DNA of 64,000 nucleotides from NCBI GenBank assembly GCA_032158295.1, contig CM063243.1, positions 14,228,931 to 14,292,930 of the forward strand. The letters are read 5' to 3'. Below, piece after piece: positions 23,601 through 33,226 of this stretch. Under the pieces are notes generated by a model. It was not told the DNA's origin and did not search any database. It worked only from the letters and a program-made list of their open reading frames with translations. Every line of letters starts with the position of its first letter. Position 1 is the first letter of the stretch. Made by a program: the position numbers and the translations under genes. The DNA is from Pycnopodia helianthoides (taxonomy: Eukaryota; Echinodermata; Asteroidea; Forcipulatida; Asteriidae).

Positions 23601-26600
23601 CATATACATGAAATAACAAACTTGTGAAATGTTAAGCTCAATCGGTCATCGGAGTCCCTAAGAAAAAGTGAAAAAAAAACATTATATGTTTTTACTGTTT
23701 TCAAACATGGGGCTTTGGACACGCGCGATAAAGACTAATTGTTTTACTCATTTCCTAAAAACTATAGCATTTCAAGCAAAACTATTTCAAGGGAAATTTT
23801 CCACCATGACCATCTTTATACCATGTAAGTTATGTGCAAATCTGTGAACATTTATATTTTCAATCTTTCAATATTTTCAATATTTGTACACACCCTTTAT
23901 AATGCTTACCAGGATAAAGTTAACAGCCGAAAAAACAATTCTCCATAAACCCTTTGGGCTGGTATCCTGCTCATGTCTGCTTAGCAGAGAAATGGGAAGC
24001 AACATTTGCTGCTGTAAGCAGCTCTATGAAATTTGGTCCAGAAGTGGGCAGAACCTCAGTCTATGTTGCAATGTTTTCTTTGGTAGTCATAATGAAAATA
24101 GTTTTCCGACTTTAATAGAGCGCTGCAAGTGAGATGCGTCACTGAGTGAGTATTAGTTTGCCACTATTTCAGACAAGAGGTTCAACTTCAAGTCAGAGCT
24201 AAGCACAAAAGCGTACCCAATCAAATCAGCCTCAATCAATCAGAGATTTCACTGTCTACCTATTATCTCTGCCGCACTGTTCCTTTAGTCTTCCCAGCCA
24301 GGAAAAACATGGGATTGGAGGGGGGGGGGAGAGATTTGATGGGGGGGGGGGGGTGGATATATGGCAGATTGAAGGAATCTTAATGAAAGTGACAAGGGGG
24401 TTCTCTGACTCTGTTACAAAAGAGTCCGATCCTAATTGGAATTGGAGAGATTGATGTTGTCGGCTTTCATGATATTAGTTTTGGTATTTTGGAGACGGAA
24501 TAAGTAATGACTAGTATAGGAGAACCCTTGTGTGTAATTAAGTTGGGAGTTGAATGTCAAACTCCCCCATCACAACCCATTTTTCATGTGTTTACCGTTC
24601 TCATGTTTGTTTGTTTCTAGGGGTAATTTGAAAGCAACATTGTAAGCTGCATTTGAAGTACCTTAATACCCATGTAGACTGCCGGAGTGTACTTATTGTT
24701 TGCTTATTACAGCTTGTTTGTTGGTGCGCATCTATTTTCCCTGTTTGTTAAAAAGACTTTAGAAAAACAGATACAGGGTCGACTCAATATTTGGTTGGAA
24801 CCAGAAGGAAATTGTTTACCTTTACAAAATCAAGAAACAACATGACTTACGTGTTGTTCCCCAAAAGGGTATACAATTGTTATTATTGCATCTTCTTTTG
24901 TAAGGACAAACTTTTTGCGTCCTTTTGATTTTTTTTAACACTCACAATTTTGTTGCTGCGAGATTAGCGCTAAATTTCTGCACTAGCACTAGCAGGCTCA
25001 ACGACAACAATCCTAATGTAACATGAGTGAGTACATATGTACGTGTACATGCATGAAGAAATTCTGAATCAATGTCTTATTGCCAGTCACTTTTTGGAAA
25101 ATCCATGGCTTTGCAGCACCAGGATCCTGTTGAACTGCTCTTTAACTTAATCTGTAACAAGGCATTGACACCCGAATGACTCTATAACGTTAAGGTGCCA
25201 ATAACCTCATTTATCTTTGGGAAAAAAACAAAATCGGGCACACTTCCGCTTTCATGTTCCAGAAAAGAGGAACCCACTTCCCTTGGTTGACAAGGTGTTT
25301 TACATTTGATACCACAACATTTTCTCATATTGCCGTCCTTGAATGTTCAGGACTGAAATTATTCAGGTCAAACTGGCACCTGCCTGGCCTCTGTATCACC
25401 TGCTGTTCCATTCCTATTAGTATGATACCTTCCAGCCTTGGGGCCTCATGGTCCCTGGAGATTAAATTACTCCGGCTGTCTCGTGCATGTACTTAAGAGC
25501 AATAATATTCAATATAAAAAACATCAAAAATCTATAAACTGGGAAAAGGTATACTAAGTTATGAACATAAGCGAAGTTTATAATCAGAGTTATGTACTTC
25601 ATTGATGGTTTTGTTTTCAAATGTCATGAATGTTCTCAAAATGCCTTTGGTCTTATATTTTGTAAAGGGAAAAAATATATATTCACTTGAAAAGCAAGCT
25701 GTCCATTTATGGTCTCTGGGTTAAAGGTTTGAGACATCATTGGTTTTTCGGTTTTAATTCATTCCTATCCCGTGGTTTTCAATCAACATGCCCGCAACCG
25801 ATCTGTATGTAATTCATAAAAATTACGTTTTTGTCATAAAATTAAGTCTTGGTTACGTTTTCAAGAAAACAATAGAATAACTGTTCTAACGCTTTGTCGC
25901 AGACTTTGTGCACAAACTAATATAGTGCTTATTTGGCAAATTGAAAGAAGAAGTGAGTGATAGGGAACCATTTTTCAGTCTAGGCAGTACTTCAGACGGG
26001 AATATTTCTCATGACAATAAGAGACTTTGGAACACTAGGGGGCAGCAGACATACCAGCTAAATTTCACAAGTTTGCGTAGTTCTGAGTAGTCCACATTGC
26101 TGAGAACAATTAGGTACCTAGGGCCGATTTCTCAAAGAGTTACTTGTAAGATTGATCTTAACTGTGTTTCTATCTTCCTCTTTGTTCATCCCCTGCTTTT
26201 TCTAATTTGCTTTCATCTCTGTCATCTCTTTCCACTGCTTTTGTTACCTGTTTATGTGTGTTGTCATTTAGCCTTCGAGAAAGACTCTGCTAGGGTCGAA
26301 ATGTCAGACCACTTACTAATTTTTGCTTCTATCTTAATTGCTAAGCAAAGTGTTATGTCACGATACAAATCACTATGGCAGTGTTGACAACTCATCTTAA
26401 GATAAATCTTAGTGCTTTGTGAAATCGAACCCTGGTACGTCTGCCGCCTGCCTAGCTTTTTCCAAACATCTCCCAGTTGACTCAGTCAAACTCAACCAAT
26501 CATGTATTATACAAAATCAAATCAATCGACACACATGACATTATGTATACTTGGAAGGCATTATGAGCCTGCTGTAGCCTCCTCAAACTGTGCTCTCCCA

Positions 26601-29458
26601 TTATTATACACTGATCCGTTTAGAATGCATACGTTCCAGTTAAGGAAGCTCTTAGCTTCTTAATGGGGGTTTAGGTTGTTACAATTTACGCTGCGATGCA
26701 TCAGTTAAGATCACCAAGCCCCAAAACGCATTCTTCCAGAATGAGCCGAGAAATCATTGCTCAACGAAAATGATAAAATATTAATCTCGTTTGAGATTGT
26801 GACAGTACGTAGACAACATTATCGTTCTTGGGAAGGCTGATACAGTCACTTGGCTGATTACGATTGAAAGGATGAGTTGTTTGAAGTTGTCGTGACGTTG
26901 TTTGAAATTGTGACATCCCCGTGTGTGGCAGCTCCTTATCTTCCCCCTACATGTATCTGTGATCTGTCTCATTTCAAATGCAATGTAGATCTATCTACTT
27001 TCATGTTTTTCTCTTTGTTGTATCCTGTTGCTGTCCCCTTTTTTTCTTGTTCTGTAGGCCTCACCTTTATAAAAACAATTTAAATTGGGTAGGGCCAATG
27101 ACGTCGCTGGCTTAACTTAAGATGTTCAAGAGTGCAATTCAATCGGTAGTTAGTCAGTGATTCTGTACCTGACCTGCAATGTTCACAGGAGAAATATTGA
27201 CGGGAGTAGGTTGCAACATACATACATGTAGTTATTGATTCTTGTCACCAAGTTCTTATTAAATGCACTACAACAATAGGGGCTCTGCATAATTATCAAC
27301 TGGTTGAACTTTACGAGCAGCGAGGGGGGGGGGTGTTAAAAATGCGTTCACTCCATTCAGACAGCTCAAAGTTAAACCTGATACGGTTTATCTTCAGTTT
27401 TAAGAGGTCAAACAGCACTGTGGCCCAACACAACAACATCTGCTACATTAAACAAGCATATACAAAGGATGTGCGCTTTCCCAATTTATGGCGTGTTAGC
27501 CATCATGTCCTGGGTCACCTGTCACCGTTGAGGACTTACACGGATGCGGTTAACTTTACATTGTCCACACACCGTGCTAAAAGATAAAAACCCGAAGTGG
27601 TTTAGCGTTAAGCCACCCTCGCTGACCGATTGAACTCATTTGGGTTCAATCCGATTTTCGGTTCAGTTTGAAGAGCATTCAGACACACGAAGTTAAACCC
27701 GAATGCGTTAAATCTGCCTTAAAACCGACTTAAGTACTGTGTCTGAACGACCTCACAGTGGAACAGAGATAAGAGCTGGTGGGCTAGGCTGAAAGAGTTT
27801 GAAAGAGTTGGACTTGTCCATCTTTGAAGTTTATTCTTTCATAACACAAAAAGTTGGGCACAACTTGGGAATACCAATTAAACAAGACTAACATTCAGAT
27901 TTTAAAAAGTACGTGTACACGTAGATGTAGATTGGCTCTTGTGAGGAAATTGTAAATTGTTCACACGTACATGACCCAAAAAAAGGCTCCCAAGAGCCAT
28001 TTTAATTCACTGGGTCAGCTTCCTCCTGGGACTGAATCTCAACGATGACCCTATGTGCCCCTCTGCTGTTCTATTTGGTCTGAATGCATTTATTGGAATG
28101 AAAGGGACACGGTGCTTGTAGTTACTTTGTATGTACTTCTTGAAGGAAACTTGATAAATTATTTATCTGTAGATATTGATTCTTTTAAAAGTTGGGGGGG
28201 GGGAATGCGAATGAACAGCTGCGTGAAATGTCTGAAAATGCCTTCATATGAATGAAGCAGGAGACATGTTATAGAAGGAAACCCTGTATAAAATACCGTG
28301 GTATCTCTGTAAATTTGTCTGTACAACAAGTTGGAGTGTTAAAACCGGCATTTTTATTCTATCGTGTTTTTACATGGACTTAAGTGTTGTGAAATAGTTG
28401 ACTGGCCAATGGAACATGAAATACTCTGAAGTTCATGTGCATGTAAAGTAGAAAAATGGTTTTGTATTGTGAACAAGAATCAAAGGGATACTTTGTTGTA
28501 GTTGTAACACAGCCTCGGGCACATTGACACAGTGAATTGCTAGTAAACAGGTGTACAGACTCTGTTAGACCATGGAGCTCTATTGTAGGGTGTCATGGCC
28601 GAGCGGTTTAGAGCATCGGATTCAAGTTCTGTTGGTTAAGTCATCGGGGTGTGGGTTCGAATCCCGGTCTTGACACTTGTGTCCTTGAGCAAGATGCTTT
28701 ACTATAATTGCTTCTCTTCACCCAGAGGTATAAATGGGTACCTGCGAGGGTAGAGGTTGATGTTGTGTTTGAAAAAGCCTTCGGAGCGCCACGGCAGCTC
28801 GGGGCTGTATACTCCCCAGGGAGCTGAGGAAGATTACAGGAATGCTATTGGCACTAATGTAAAGCGCATTGATACGTTATTGTAAAATGTGCTATATAAG
28901 AACTAGTTTATTTTTTTTAATGCAAATTAACATGATTAAGTTGTGAGTAAAATCAGCCGTGGTTGTTTTATGAATGAAAACCCTAACCCTCCAGAACCCT
29001 TTTACTGAAGTTGGAGGATTGAGGCCCAAATAAAATGCTTATCAGTTTCACCGGGCCAGGCAAACCAATCTTATGATGAAGTCCAAACATTTTTGGTGTG
29101 GAGTGACATAAGAGTGGAGGATAGTGGGGGATTTAGATCACAAGAGGTTAAGTGGGCTCAGGGTGAACTAGTCTGCTTTGTGAAATACATACCTCCTACC
29201 TTTCACTCAGCATTTTTAATTTGAAAAGAGCTACCTAATGTTATCTGCATTATTATTTTTGTTCTCCAGGTGGCAGCTACAGCTCAAGTTGTGCCCATGC
29301 TCAGTGAGATCATGCCAGACATTGCTATCCCATCAGGCCCTGACCTCACCATAGCAACGGCGCCACCTATCAACCAGATGTTGCTACGGGAACCAGAGCT
29401 TGGAGACAGCCACAGTAGACAGAAAGGGGGAGGCAGTGGGAAAGGCGGGAACCGGTGA
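7349..29458 (+). CDS. BTBD7: BTB/POZ domain-containing protein 7, full coding span (7 exons)
   Basis: Joined exons 7349-8630, 9019-9227, 9979-10054, 11199-11506, 12571-12748, 17606-17904 and 29270-29458 give a continuous frame of 846 codons plus TGA, with all junctions GT..AG and phases matching. Domain order: basic, Q/H-rich N-terminus; BTB1 (about residues 165-250, containing VFPVHRAILSCRCPYF); BTB2 (about 275-375); a BACK-like region (about 430-600); then a Ser-rich tail. Vertebrate BTBD7 is about 1,130 residues and regulates epithelial branching and cell-adhesion dynamics; the vertebrate proline-rich C-terminus is largely missing here. The start at 7349 is preferred over the ATG at 7346: it has A at -3 and G at +4, and it yields an N-terminal Met-Gly as in the human protein. 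Identification is by remembered family similarity. Confidence 0.93.
7490..7513 (+). repeat. CAA microsatellite coding for polyglutamine
   Basis: About eight consecutive CAA codons inside BTBD7 exon 1, followed by a His-rich segment coded by CAT/CAC/CAA. It is likely length-polymorphic and in frame. Confidence 0.85.
8631..9018 (+). other. BTBD7 intron 1
   Basis: A 388-bp intron bounded by GTGAGC and an ATTTTAG acceptor. The first part stays open in the exon frame up to a stop at 8822, which is unrelated to the family. No other feature is seen. Confidence 0.85.
9019..9227 (+). CDS. BTBD7: BTBD7 coding exon 2 (BACK region start)
   Basis: Encodes the segment starting ACEDTLANALCAENL and continuing through WVHRQAMHFLREEFS, strongly like the helical region after BTB2 in vertebrate BTBD7. 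The acceptor is TTTTAG and the donor is GTAGGA at 9228; it ends in phase 0. Confidence 0.93.
9979..10054 (+). CDS. BTBD7: BTBD7 coding exon 3
   Basis: A short exon of 76 bases coding ASEAEVLKAVVKWGEHQLIR and following residues. The KWGEHQL block is a hallmark of BACK-containing BTBD7 proteins. The acceptor is TCTTTAG and the donor is GTAAGT at 10055; it ends in phase 1. Confidence 0.92.
10055..11198 (+). other. BTBD7 intron 3
   Basis: A 1.1-kb intron from GTAAGT to CTCTCCAG. It is AT-rich, and no transposon ends or RNA gene were recognised. Confidence 0.8.
11199..11506 (+). CDS. BTBD7: BTBD7 coding exon 4
   Basis: Codes for the most conserved part of the C-terminal half: a KGIKRRDLDNRELREIISDL block, a segment rich in LPLVRLGHIIP, the KRGLIPTPPSHMLP motif and RPRLFTPYVEEAK at the end. 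It is markedly more GC-rich than the flanking introns. The donor is GTACAT at 11507; it ends in phase 0. Confidence 0.94.
11611..12004 (+). mobile_element. MITE family A, copy 2 (in BTBD7 intron 4)
   Basis: Begins TTAAAGGAACATTACAGAAT and ends with its near-complement followed by TTAA. By eye it is almost identical to the copy at 17162-17552 in the same orientation, implying recent amplification. It lies 104 bases after the end of exon 4. Confidence 0.87.
12571..12748 (+). CDS. BTBD7: BTBD7 coding exon 5
   Basis: Encodes SILEEQMVSDVDSVRLRRMR, then MSYVPDALYMLEDRG, matching the vertebrate segment with RLRMVRMSNVPDTLYMV. It ends with a Ser/Pro-rich stretch. The acceptor is TTTATACAG and the donor is GTGAGT at 12749; phase 1. 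Confidence 0.92.
15158..15356. mobile_element. Foldback MITE with about 60-bp terminal inverted repeats
   Basis: The left arm (AATAAGAAGTTACTATAAAT, then AAACTTGCGGGTACA) is complementary to the right arm (TGTACCCGCAAGTTTACAAT, then ATAGTTACTTCTTATT) with few mismatches. A short central segment includes ACGTTTCGAGCGG. Whole element is about 200 bp and non-coding. Only one copy is seen in the window. Confidence 0.8.
17162..17552 (+). mobile_element. MITE family A, copy 3 (in BTBD7 intron 5)
   Basis: TTAA-flanked, with the same terminal inverted repeats and orientation as copy 2 and very few differences by eye. It ends 53 bases before exon 6, close to the splice acceptor. Confidence 0.87.
17606..17904 (+). 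CDS. BTBD7: BTBD7 coding exon 6
   Basis: Encodes a segment with KAMLGREKDLHRCSGTQRAY, followed by IQTRIVREYGLPDEAVEIF. It aligns with the vertebrate block containing VQRAYALNC and IQIRVLREFGL. The acceptor is CTAATTACAG and the donor is GTAGGC at 17905; phase 0. Confidence 0.92.
18161..18182 (+). repeat. Poly-A run of 22 bases
   Basis: A pure A tract in BTBD7 intron 6. No retroposed gene or SINE body is recognisable directly upstream, so it is best read as simple sequence. Confidence 0.7.
18427..21356 (+). mobile_element. Tandem-repeat, hairpin-ended non-autonomous element (possibly Helentron-associated)
   Basis: A 2.9-kb block with at least seven degenerate units built around the palindromic core CTTCCGGTTTGAACCGGAAG followed by TCAAGGTCAAA and GTGGTTCAGGAGTTATGATT. 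The first three units (near 18540, 18690, 18840) are spaced at about 150 bp; later ones lie near 19410, 20190, 20345 and 20900. A second repeated module (GATGACGTCAT.., then GGTTCAATTGTC..) occurs near 19580, 19920 and 21070. It starts with GGTGTTCGTG and ends in hairpins closing in GAACACCTAA. Hairpin-ended elements carrying tandem repeats are known from molluscs and echinoderms; the class assignment is inference. No protein is encoded. Confidence 0.6.
21233..21356 (+). repeat. Terminal hairpins of the tandem-repeat element
   Basis: Two direct 35-bp copies each contain a TTCGGC/GCCGAA stem and end in GAACACC or GAACAAC. They are followed at 21325-21354 by a perfect 12-bp stem (AGGTGTTCGTGC / GCACGAACACCT) with a six-T loop and then CTAA. 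This looks like a repeated transposon terminus. Confidence 0.75.
22380..23420 (+). repeat. Degenerate repeat, about three units
   Basis: A block centred on CAGTTGGAAAGGGCAAGGTC recurs near 22484, 22811 and 23379, with looser similarity around it (a preceding CTCA and AAGTACT-type segment and a following AAATCAGTTT segment). Units are about 330-570 bp apart and diverged. Origin unknown. Confidence 0.45.
23516..24040. mobile_element. MITE family C copy interrupted by a family B insertion
   Basis: The left end GGGCCCAATTTCATAGTGCT and the right end AGCAGCTCTATGAAATTTGG are inverted repeats of the same family as the copies at 48347-48552 and 63537-63730. Between GCTGCTTAA and AATGCTTACCAGG, both parts of family C, lies a family B element (23538-23900). 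The order of insertion is therefore C first, B second. Confidence 0.75.
23538..23900 (-). mobile_element. MITE family B, copy 2, nested in family C
   Basis: Contains the family B blocks (AGCTCAATCGGTCATCGGAG, TTGTTTTACTCATTTCCTAA, GTAAGTTATGTGCAAATCTG) in the same orientation as the copy at 350-676. Its outer ends are degenerate, with TTAA at the left. Confidence 0.7.
24320..24353 (+). repeat. Two G runs with quadruplex potential
   Basis: Ten Gs (24320-24329), a short AT-containing spacer, then thirteen Gs (24341-24353). Such runs can form G-quadruplexes and are error-prone in sequencing. Confidence 0.7.
26120..26434. mobile_element. Inverted-repeat element, GGGCCGATTTC ends
   Basis: The left end (GGGCCGATTTCTCAAAGAGT, then AAGATTGATCTTAA) is complementary to the right end (TTAAGATAAATCTTAGTGCT, then TTGTGAAATCGAACCC). 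About 315 bp, non-coding. Ends resemble family C in style but not in sequence, so it is probably a separate family. Confidence 0.65.
27330..27770 (+). repeat. Repeat with two direct copies of a CATTCAGACA..AAGTTAAACC block
   Basis: The block CATTCAGACA followed by AAGTTAAACC and a GCGTT/CGGTT segment occurs near 27354 and near 27676, with AACCCGAAGTGGTTTAGCG in between. This looks like a degraded transposon with direct internal repeats. Boundaries are uncertain. Confidence 0.35.
28590..28915 (+). mobile_element. tRNA-Leu-derived SINE with Deu-type body
   Basis: The head resembles a tRNA-Leu: acceptor GTGTCA at the start pairing with TGACAC at 28670-28675, an A box TGGCCGAGCGG (28596-28606), an anticodon-like CAA within GATTCAAGTTC, a long variable region and a B box GGTTCGAATCC (28654-28664). 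It is followed by CTTGAGCAAGATGCTTTACT, which resembles the Deu domain of deuterostome SINEs, and ends with TAAAGCGCATTGATACG..GCTATATAAGAACTAGTTTATT. A polymerase III retroposon, not a working tRNA gene. Confidence 0.8.
29270..29458 (+). CDS. BTBD7: BTBD7 coding exon 7 (C-terminus)
   Basis: Codes for a segment with VVPMLSEIMPDIAIPSGPDL, like the human VLNDLMPDIAV region, then a short Gly/Lys-rich tail ending GGNR and TGA. The acceptor is GTTCTCCAG. Human BTBD7 continues for more than 200 residues past this point. A weak donor (CCGGTGAAG) overlaps the stop, so a further 3' exon in some transcripts cannot be excluded, but no matching exon was seen downstream. Confidence 0.85.
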   Translation: MAATAQVVPMLSEIMPDIAIPSGPDLTIATAPPINQMLLREPELGDSHSRQKGGGSGKGGNR

Positions 29459-31350
29459 AGGGAGGAAAGCACGGACCAGATCAGTACACCGATGTATGAT
29501 CTATGATTCCTCTTATAGAGTAGGCCTTATAGTCCCACTTCCTTGCTGCTGTATTCTTCGTGTTGATGACTTTGCTGTTTGTTGTTGTTTGAATGGCTTT
29601 CCAATCAAAAATGGAATGCCAGGAAGATGCGACTCCTGCCCAACATTGCCTATCCTCGCACCCTAACGGTGGTATACATGTACCCAGTACCTCAATTACG
29701 AATGCATGCAGGTATAAAAAGCAAATGTGGATGTGCAACACAATCCAACACCTATTGTAAACACAGCCCCCTCTCCCATCCTAACATCACCCCCTCTATC
29801 TCTGTCCTTCATTTCCCTGCTCCCCTAAGACATAAATAGCAGTTAATATTCAGTGTTGAAGTCCGAGAGCTTACTTCTTTCCACGATTTCTTTCTCCCAA
29901 CTGTACAAACAACTTTGAGGTCAAGATTTTCTTTTTTTTAAGAGTCAAGTACCGATGATAACTTGATATGCAGTCAGGATCCTTTAAGGGTCTCATGCTT
30001 TACAAATGGATGCACTTTTAAGATTGTTGTTGATGAGGTGTACTTCCTACAGGCACACTCATGCAGGGTGTCTTACATTCACAGAATGCATCTGCTCACT
30101 AGCATAACAACAAGGGGGTTGAACAATCGATCTTTTCCCAGGAAAAACTAGCTCGCCGAGGCAAAACAAAAATCAGTCCACTGATGTGAGTAAAAGCAGA
30201 TTTGCTGAGAGACTATTTGAATTCAGTGCGAATGTAAACTCCTTAGAGACCACGGATTGTCTGTAGTGGCTGAGTGGGAAGATTATAATGTGGAAAAAAA
30301 ACCACCTCTCATTTAGGAGGGAAAAAAGATGAGGAAAACAACGTTGGAATGGGTTACTGGTTTGTTAAAGAGTGGGGTAAACTGAAAATTCAGGGTAGAC
30401 CTGTTGCCAGATCCTTTGTGCTGAATGGGACTATGTGTACATGTACGCCATAATTGTTCAAGGCAGTATGGGTATTTTTTGTTAAACTGTCCTCTATAGA
30501 TTGTCAACAAAACTGACTTGCTGTTGCATATTGTTTGCTTCACTTAAAGGTTGAAGACATTTTGTGTGCCCCCCCTCCCTCCCCTGCCCTTTATCGATGA
30601 GAAACAGACCGTGCAATGTAATTTTCTGTTAGCAGACGTACTACTTTAGATTTCTTAAACAAAATCAAACATCAATGCTTTCAATTACATTACCTTGGGA
30701 GCCAAGGGAAATTTTTAACGAGGAAATATGGAGAATAATTAAAACAACTAGAAATGGCGGGAGATGCTCATAAGGTGACTTTCAAAAATTTGTATCATGT
30801 ATGAAAATAACGAAGTGGGTGGTACCTCCCCTGCTCTTCTTCCCCTAGCCTTACTGGCTTCCATTATTGTTACAACAATATTGTATCGGAAGCATCCAAG
30901 CCGGTGTTGGTTCCTTCACTTGTTCCGTACAGTTTTTAGTTTTGATAACGTCCAGTCCCCGATGTCATGTTTACGAGTGAACTCCAAATGTCACCCTAGA
31001 TGGTTCTATTAGTCAAAGCATCATTCAAGAATCAACTGTTGAAGGTGGCTTACGGCGAGGCTTCTTCCTACTAAAAGCTTTATATTAGCTCTTAATGGAT
31101 TGGCTGGGGGCTTGTTTCCTTCAACGGTGCATTAACCAATTACATTTGAGTAGATTAGAAGCTATGCATTTTAGTTTTGCGACCTCAAAAATATTGTTGA
31201 TACCTCTTGGTTGATGATATCATTAATATACATCCGAAATGTCCGCTATTGTTCGATTTAATTTCGGATCTGATTGTTTTCATTTCATTTTATTGGTGGG
31301 TTACTGAAGTGCCATAGTAATGAGTCCAATATATTTGTATTTTTAACATT

Positions 31351-31692
31351 TTAAAGGCCCTGTACACTATTGGTAAGATCGAAAAACACAATGTTCACAG
31401 ATTCACACATAACTTACATGATTTAAAGTAAGTAATGGTAGAAAGGGTTCCTTAAAATATTTCTGCCTAAAATGCTATCGTTTCTGAGAAACGAGTAAAA
31501 CAATAGTAATTATCGTGCGCGATAATTTGAAAAAACAGAAAACACATAAGATGTCTTTTCACTATTTTCTTGTGACCTCGATGACCAATTGAGCTCAAAC
31601 TTTCACAGGTTTGTTTGTTCATGCATATGTTTAATCACACAAAATGTGGACACTGATTTTGAGCTGTTACCAAAAGTGTACAATACCTTTAA
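31351..31692 (+). mobile_element. MITE family B, copy 3
   Basis: TTAA-flanked. The left end TTAAAGGCCCTGTACACTAT and the right end CAAAAGTGTACAATACCTTT are inverted repeats. It is the opposite orientation of the copy at 350-676, with the same interior order. The centre carries the near-palindrome TTATCGTGCGCGATAA. Confidence 0.85.
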
Positions 31693-32456
31693 GTTTAATT
31701 AAACAATAAGGTACTTTTTTTATCATTTCTTTCCCTATTTTTTTTATTTTTTTTATTTATATATTTTTGTCTGGCATCATATTTAAACTCTTGTGGTGAA
31801 TTTTATAAAAAGAGGTTATCTTTTGCATTTGATAATTTTATGTTTCTTTTGAAGAGACAGCTGTATTGTTTCAAATCAAATTAATTTAAATCAAATCAAT
31901 AACCCCCAATTCCCTTTATTTCCAGTTAAACTTTTGGAACTGTAAGGACGCCATTTCACTCAAAAGATTATTTGATTGGCTGACAATTTGTTTTGTTTGT
32001 TTGTTTGTTTTTTGTTTTTGTTTTTTTGTTTTTTTATAAATATATATGTTTTTTTTTGTCAAAGGCTTTATATCAGTACAAGCTTACAACGATGCCAACA
32101 TCCATAAAACTCTATCTCTGCAGGTACCAGCAGTAAATTGGAAATTATATTATGCTCTCGGCTCAGTGGTGTTGATGTGCTGTCACAATGTATGGGGGGG
32201 GAATTTGATATTCTGGGTTAAACATTCACACCGAATTGCCACCCTTGATATTTGCAATGAACTCATATCATACAATGCTGTCGGCAGACTCCAGGGGTTC
32301 CGGTTGCAGGCATATGTCAGGTTAATCCAGATCTTATCTGTATTATAAATGTATAAATGCAAATGATGTCCAAATACTTGATGCCCATGAGGGGGATAGA
32401 CATCCCCATTGCCCAACTTCCCTTGGTTTGGCTCCATGAAGTATAACAGCCTGTTA

Positions 32457-32590
32457 AAATAGAGATGCTTAAGCATAAAAATATGAGCTGAACACAAAAC
32501 AATTGTGCTTTCTAGAAAAATCTACCAAATGTACCTTCTGCTATTGGTTTCCTGAAAATGTTTGCTGAGCAGAAAATTTGTGTGTTTTTT
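32457..32590 (-). mobile_element. Degenerate family C MITE remnant
   Basis: TAGAGATGCTTAAGCATAAA followed by AGCTGAACACAAAAC resembles the complement of the right half of the family C copy at 63537-63730. The far end is not recognisable. Confidence 0.4.
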
Positions 32591-33220
32591 TTAAAGCTGA
32601 GATCATAAACTATTTTGTAGCCTTTTTTGTCTTTATATTAAGGATGAACAGCATTAGAAGCATATCTTTATGTGTCATACTTATTTTGTTCCTCGATAAG
32701 AATTATGTGGTGGAAAGCTGATTATATTGTCAACCCTCCATCTGTTTTTGAAAAGGTTTTGATTTTCTATCAGAGGTGCTGCTGCTTTAATGAACTGTTT
32801 TCTCTAAAATAATAGTATTAGAATACACTACAACGTTAGCATTTTTATGCACTCACACAATTTTGTATCTTTCTTTCAAAGTTGTCCGGTTTTCCTATGG
32901 ATTAATATTTTCATACCATGTTGAATATTACAAAAGAAGTTTAGCTGTAAAAGAAGCCTAACAATGATTAGTAAATGTGAAGTGAACTGATTGTGTGTAA
33001 CTTAGTAACCAAGTTTAGGGAGCGTGGTGACCCCAGTCAGAGAGTTGCCCTGATTTGCTTTGTTGTTTAGATCCAATTGTCATTCATATGATTTAGAGGG
33101 ATTTGGGGTGGTTCGAGTGTGGCATATGAAGACTGTTTGAGTGGAAGGAAACATAAATGACACTACCTTTGTAAATATTTGGAGGTACCAAGCTGCCCTC
33201 AGTATATAAGCGAACCTATA

Positions 33221-33226
33221 AATAAA
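33221..33226 (+). terminator. Candidate BTBD7 polyadenylation signal
   Basis: AATAAA, about 3.8 kb after the BTBD7 stop; another lies at 33650-33655. I noticed no earlier canonical hexamer in the 3' flank, but a variant signal could be used. Confidence 0.3.

Larger units (their letters stand above)
17905..29269 (+). other. BTBD7 intron 6 (11.4 kb)
   Basis: The largest intron in the window. It holds a 22-nt poly-A run (18161-18182), the tandem-repeat element at 18427-21356, a degenerate three-unit repeat (about 22380-23420), nested MITEs at 23516-24040, two long G runs (24320-24353), an inverted-repeat element (26120-26434), a repeat at about 27330-27770 and a SINE (28590-28915). No conserved coding exon was found between exons 6 and 7, so the long vertebrate proline-rich exon appears absent. 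Confidence 0.75.

Noticed and set aside
28590..28676. A working tRNA-Leu gene
   Set aside because: The tRNA-like head continues directly into a SINE body and tail, the variable region is irregular and stems carry mismatches, so it is a retroposon head.
28981..29000. Interstitial telomere-like CCCTAACCCT
   Set aside because: Only one and a half units; expected by chance.
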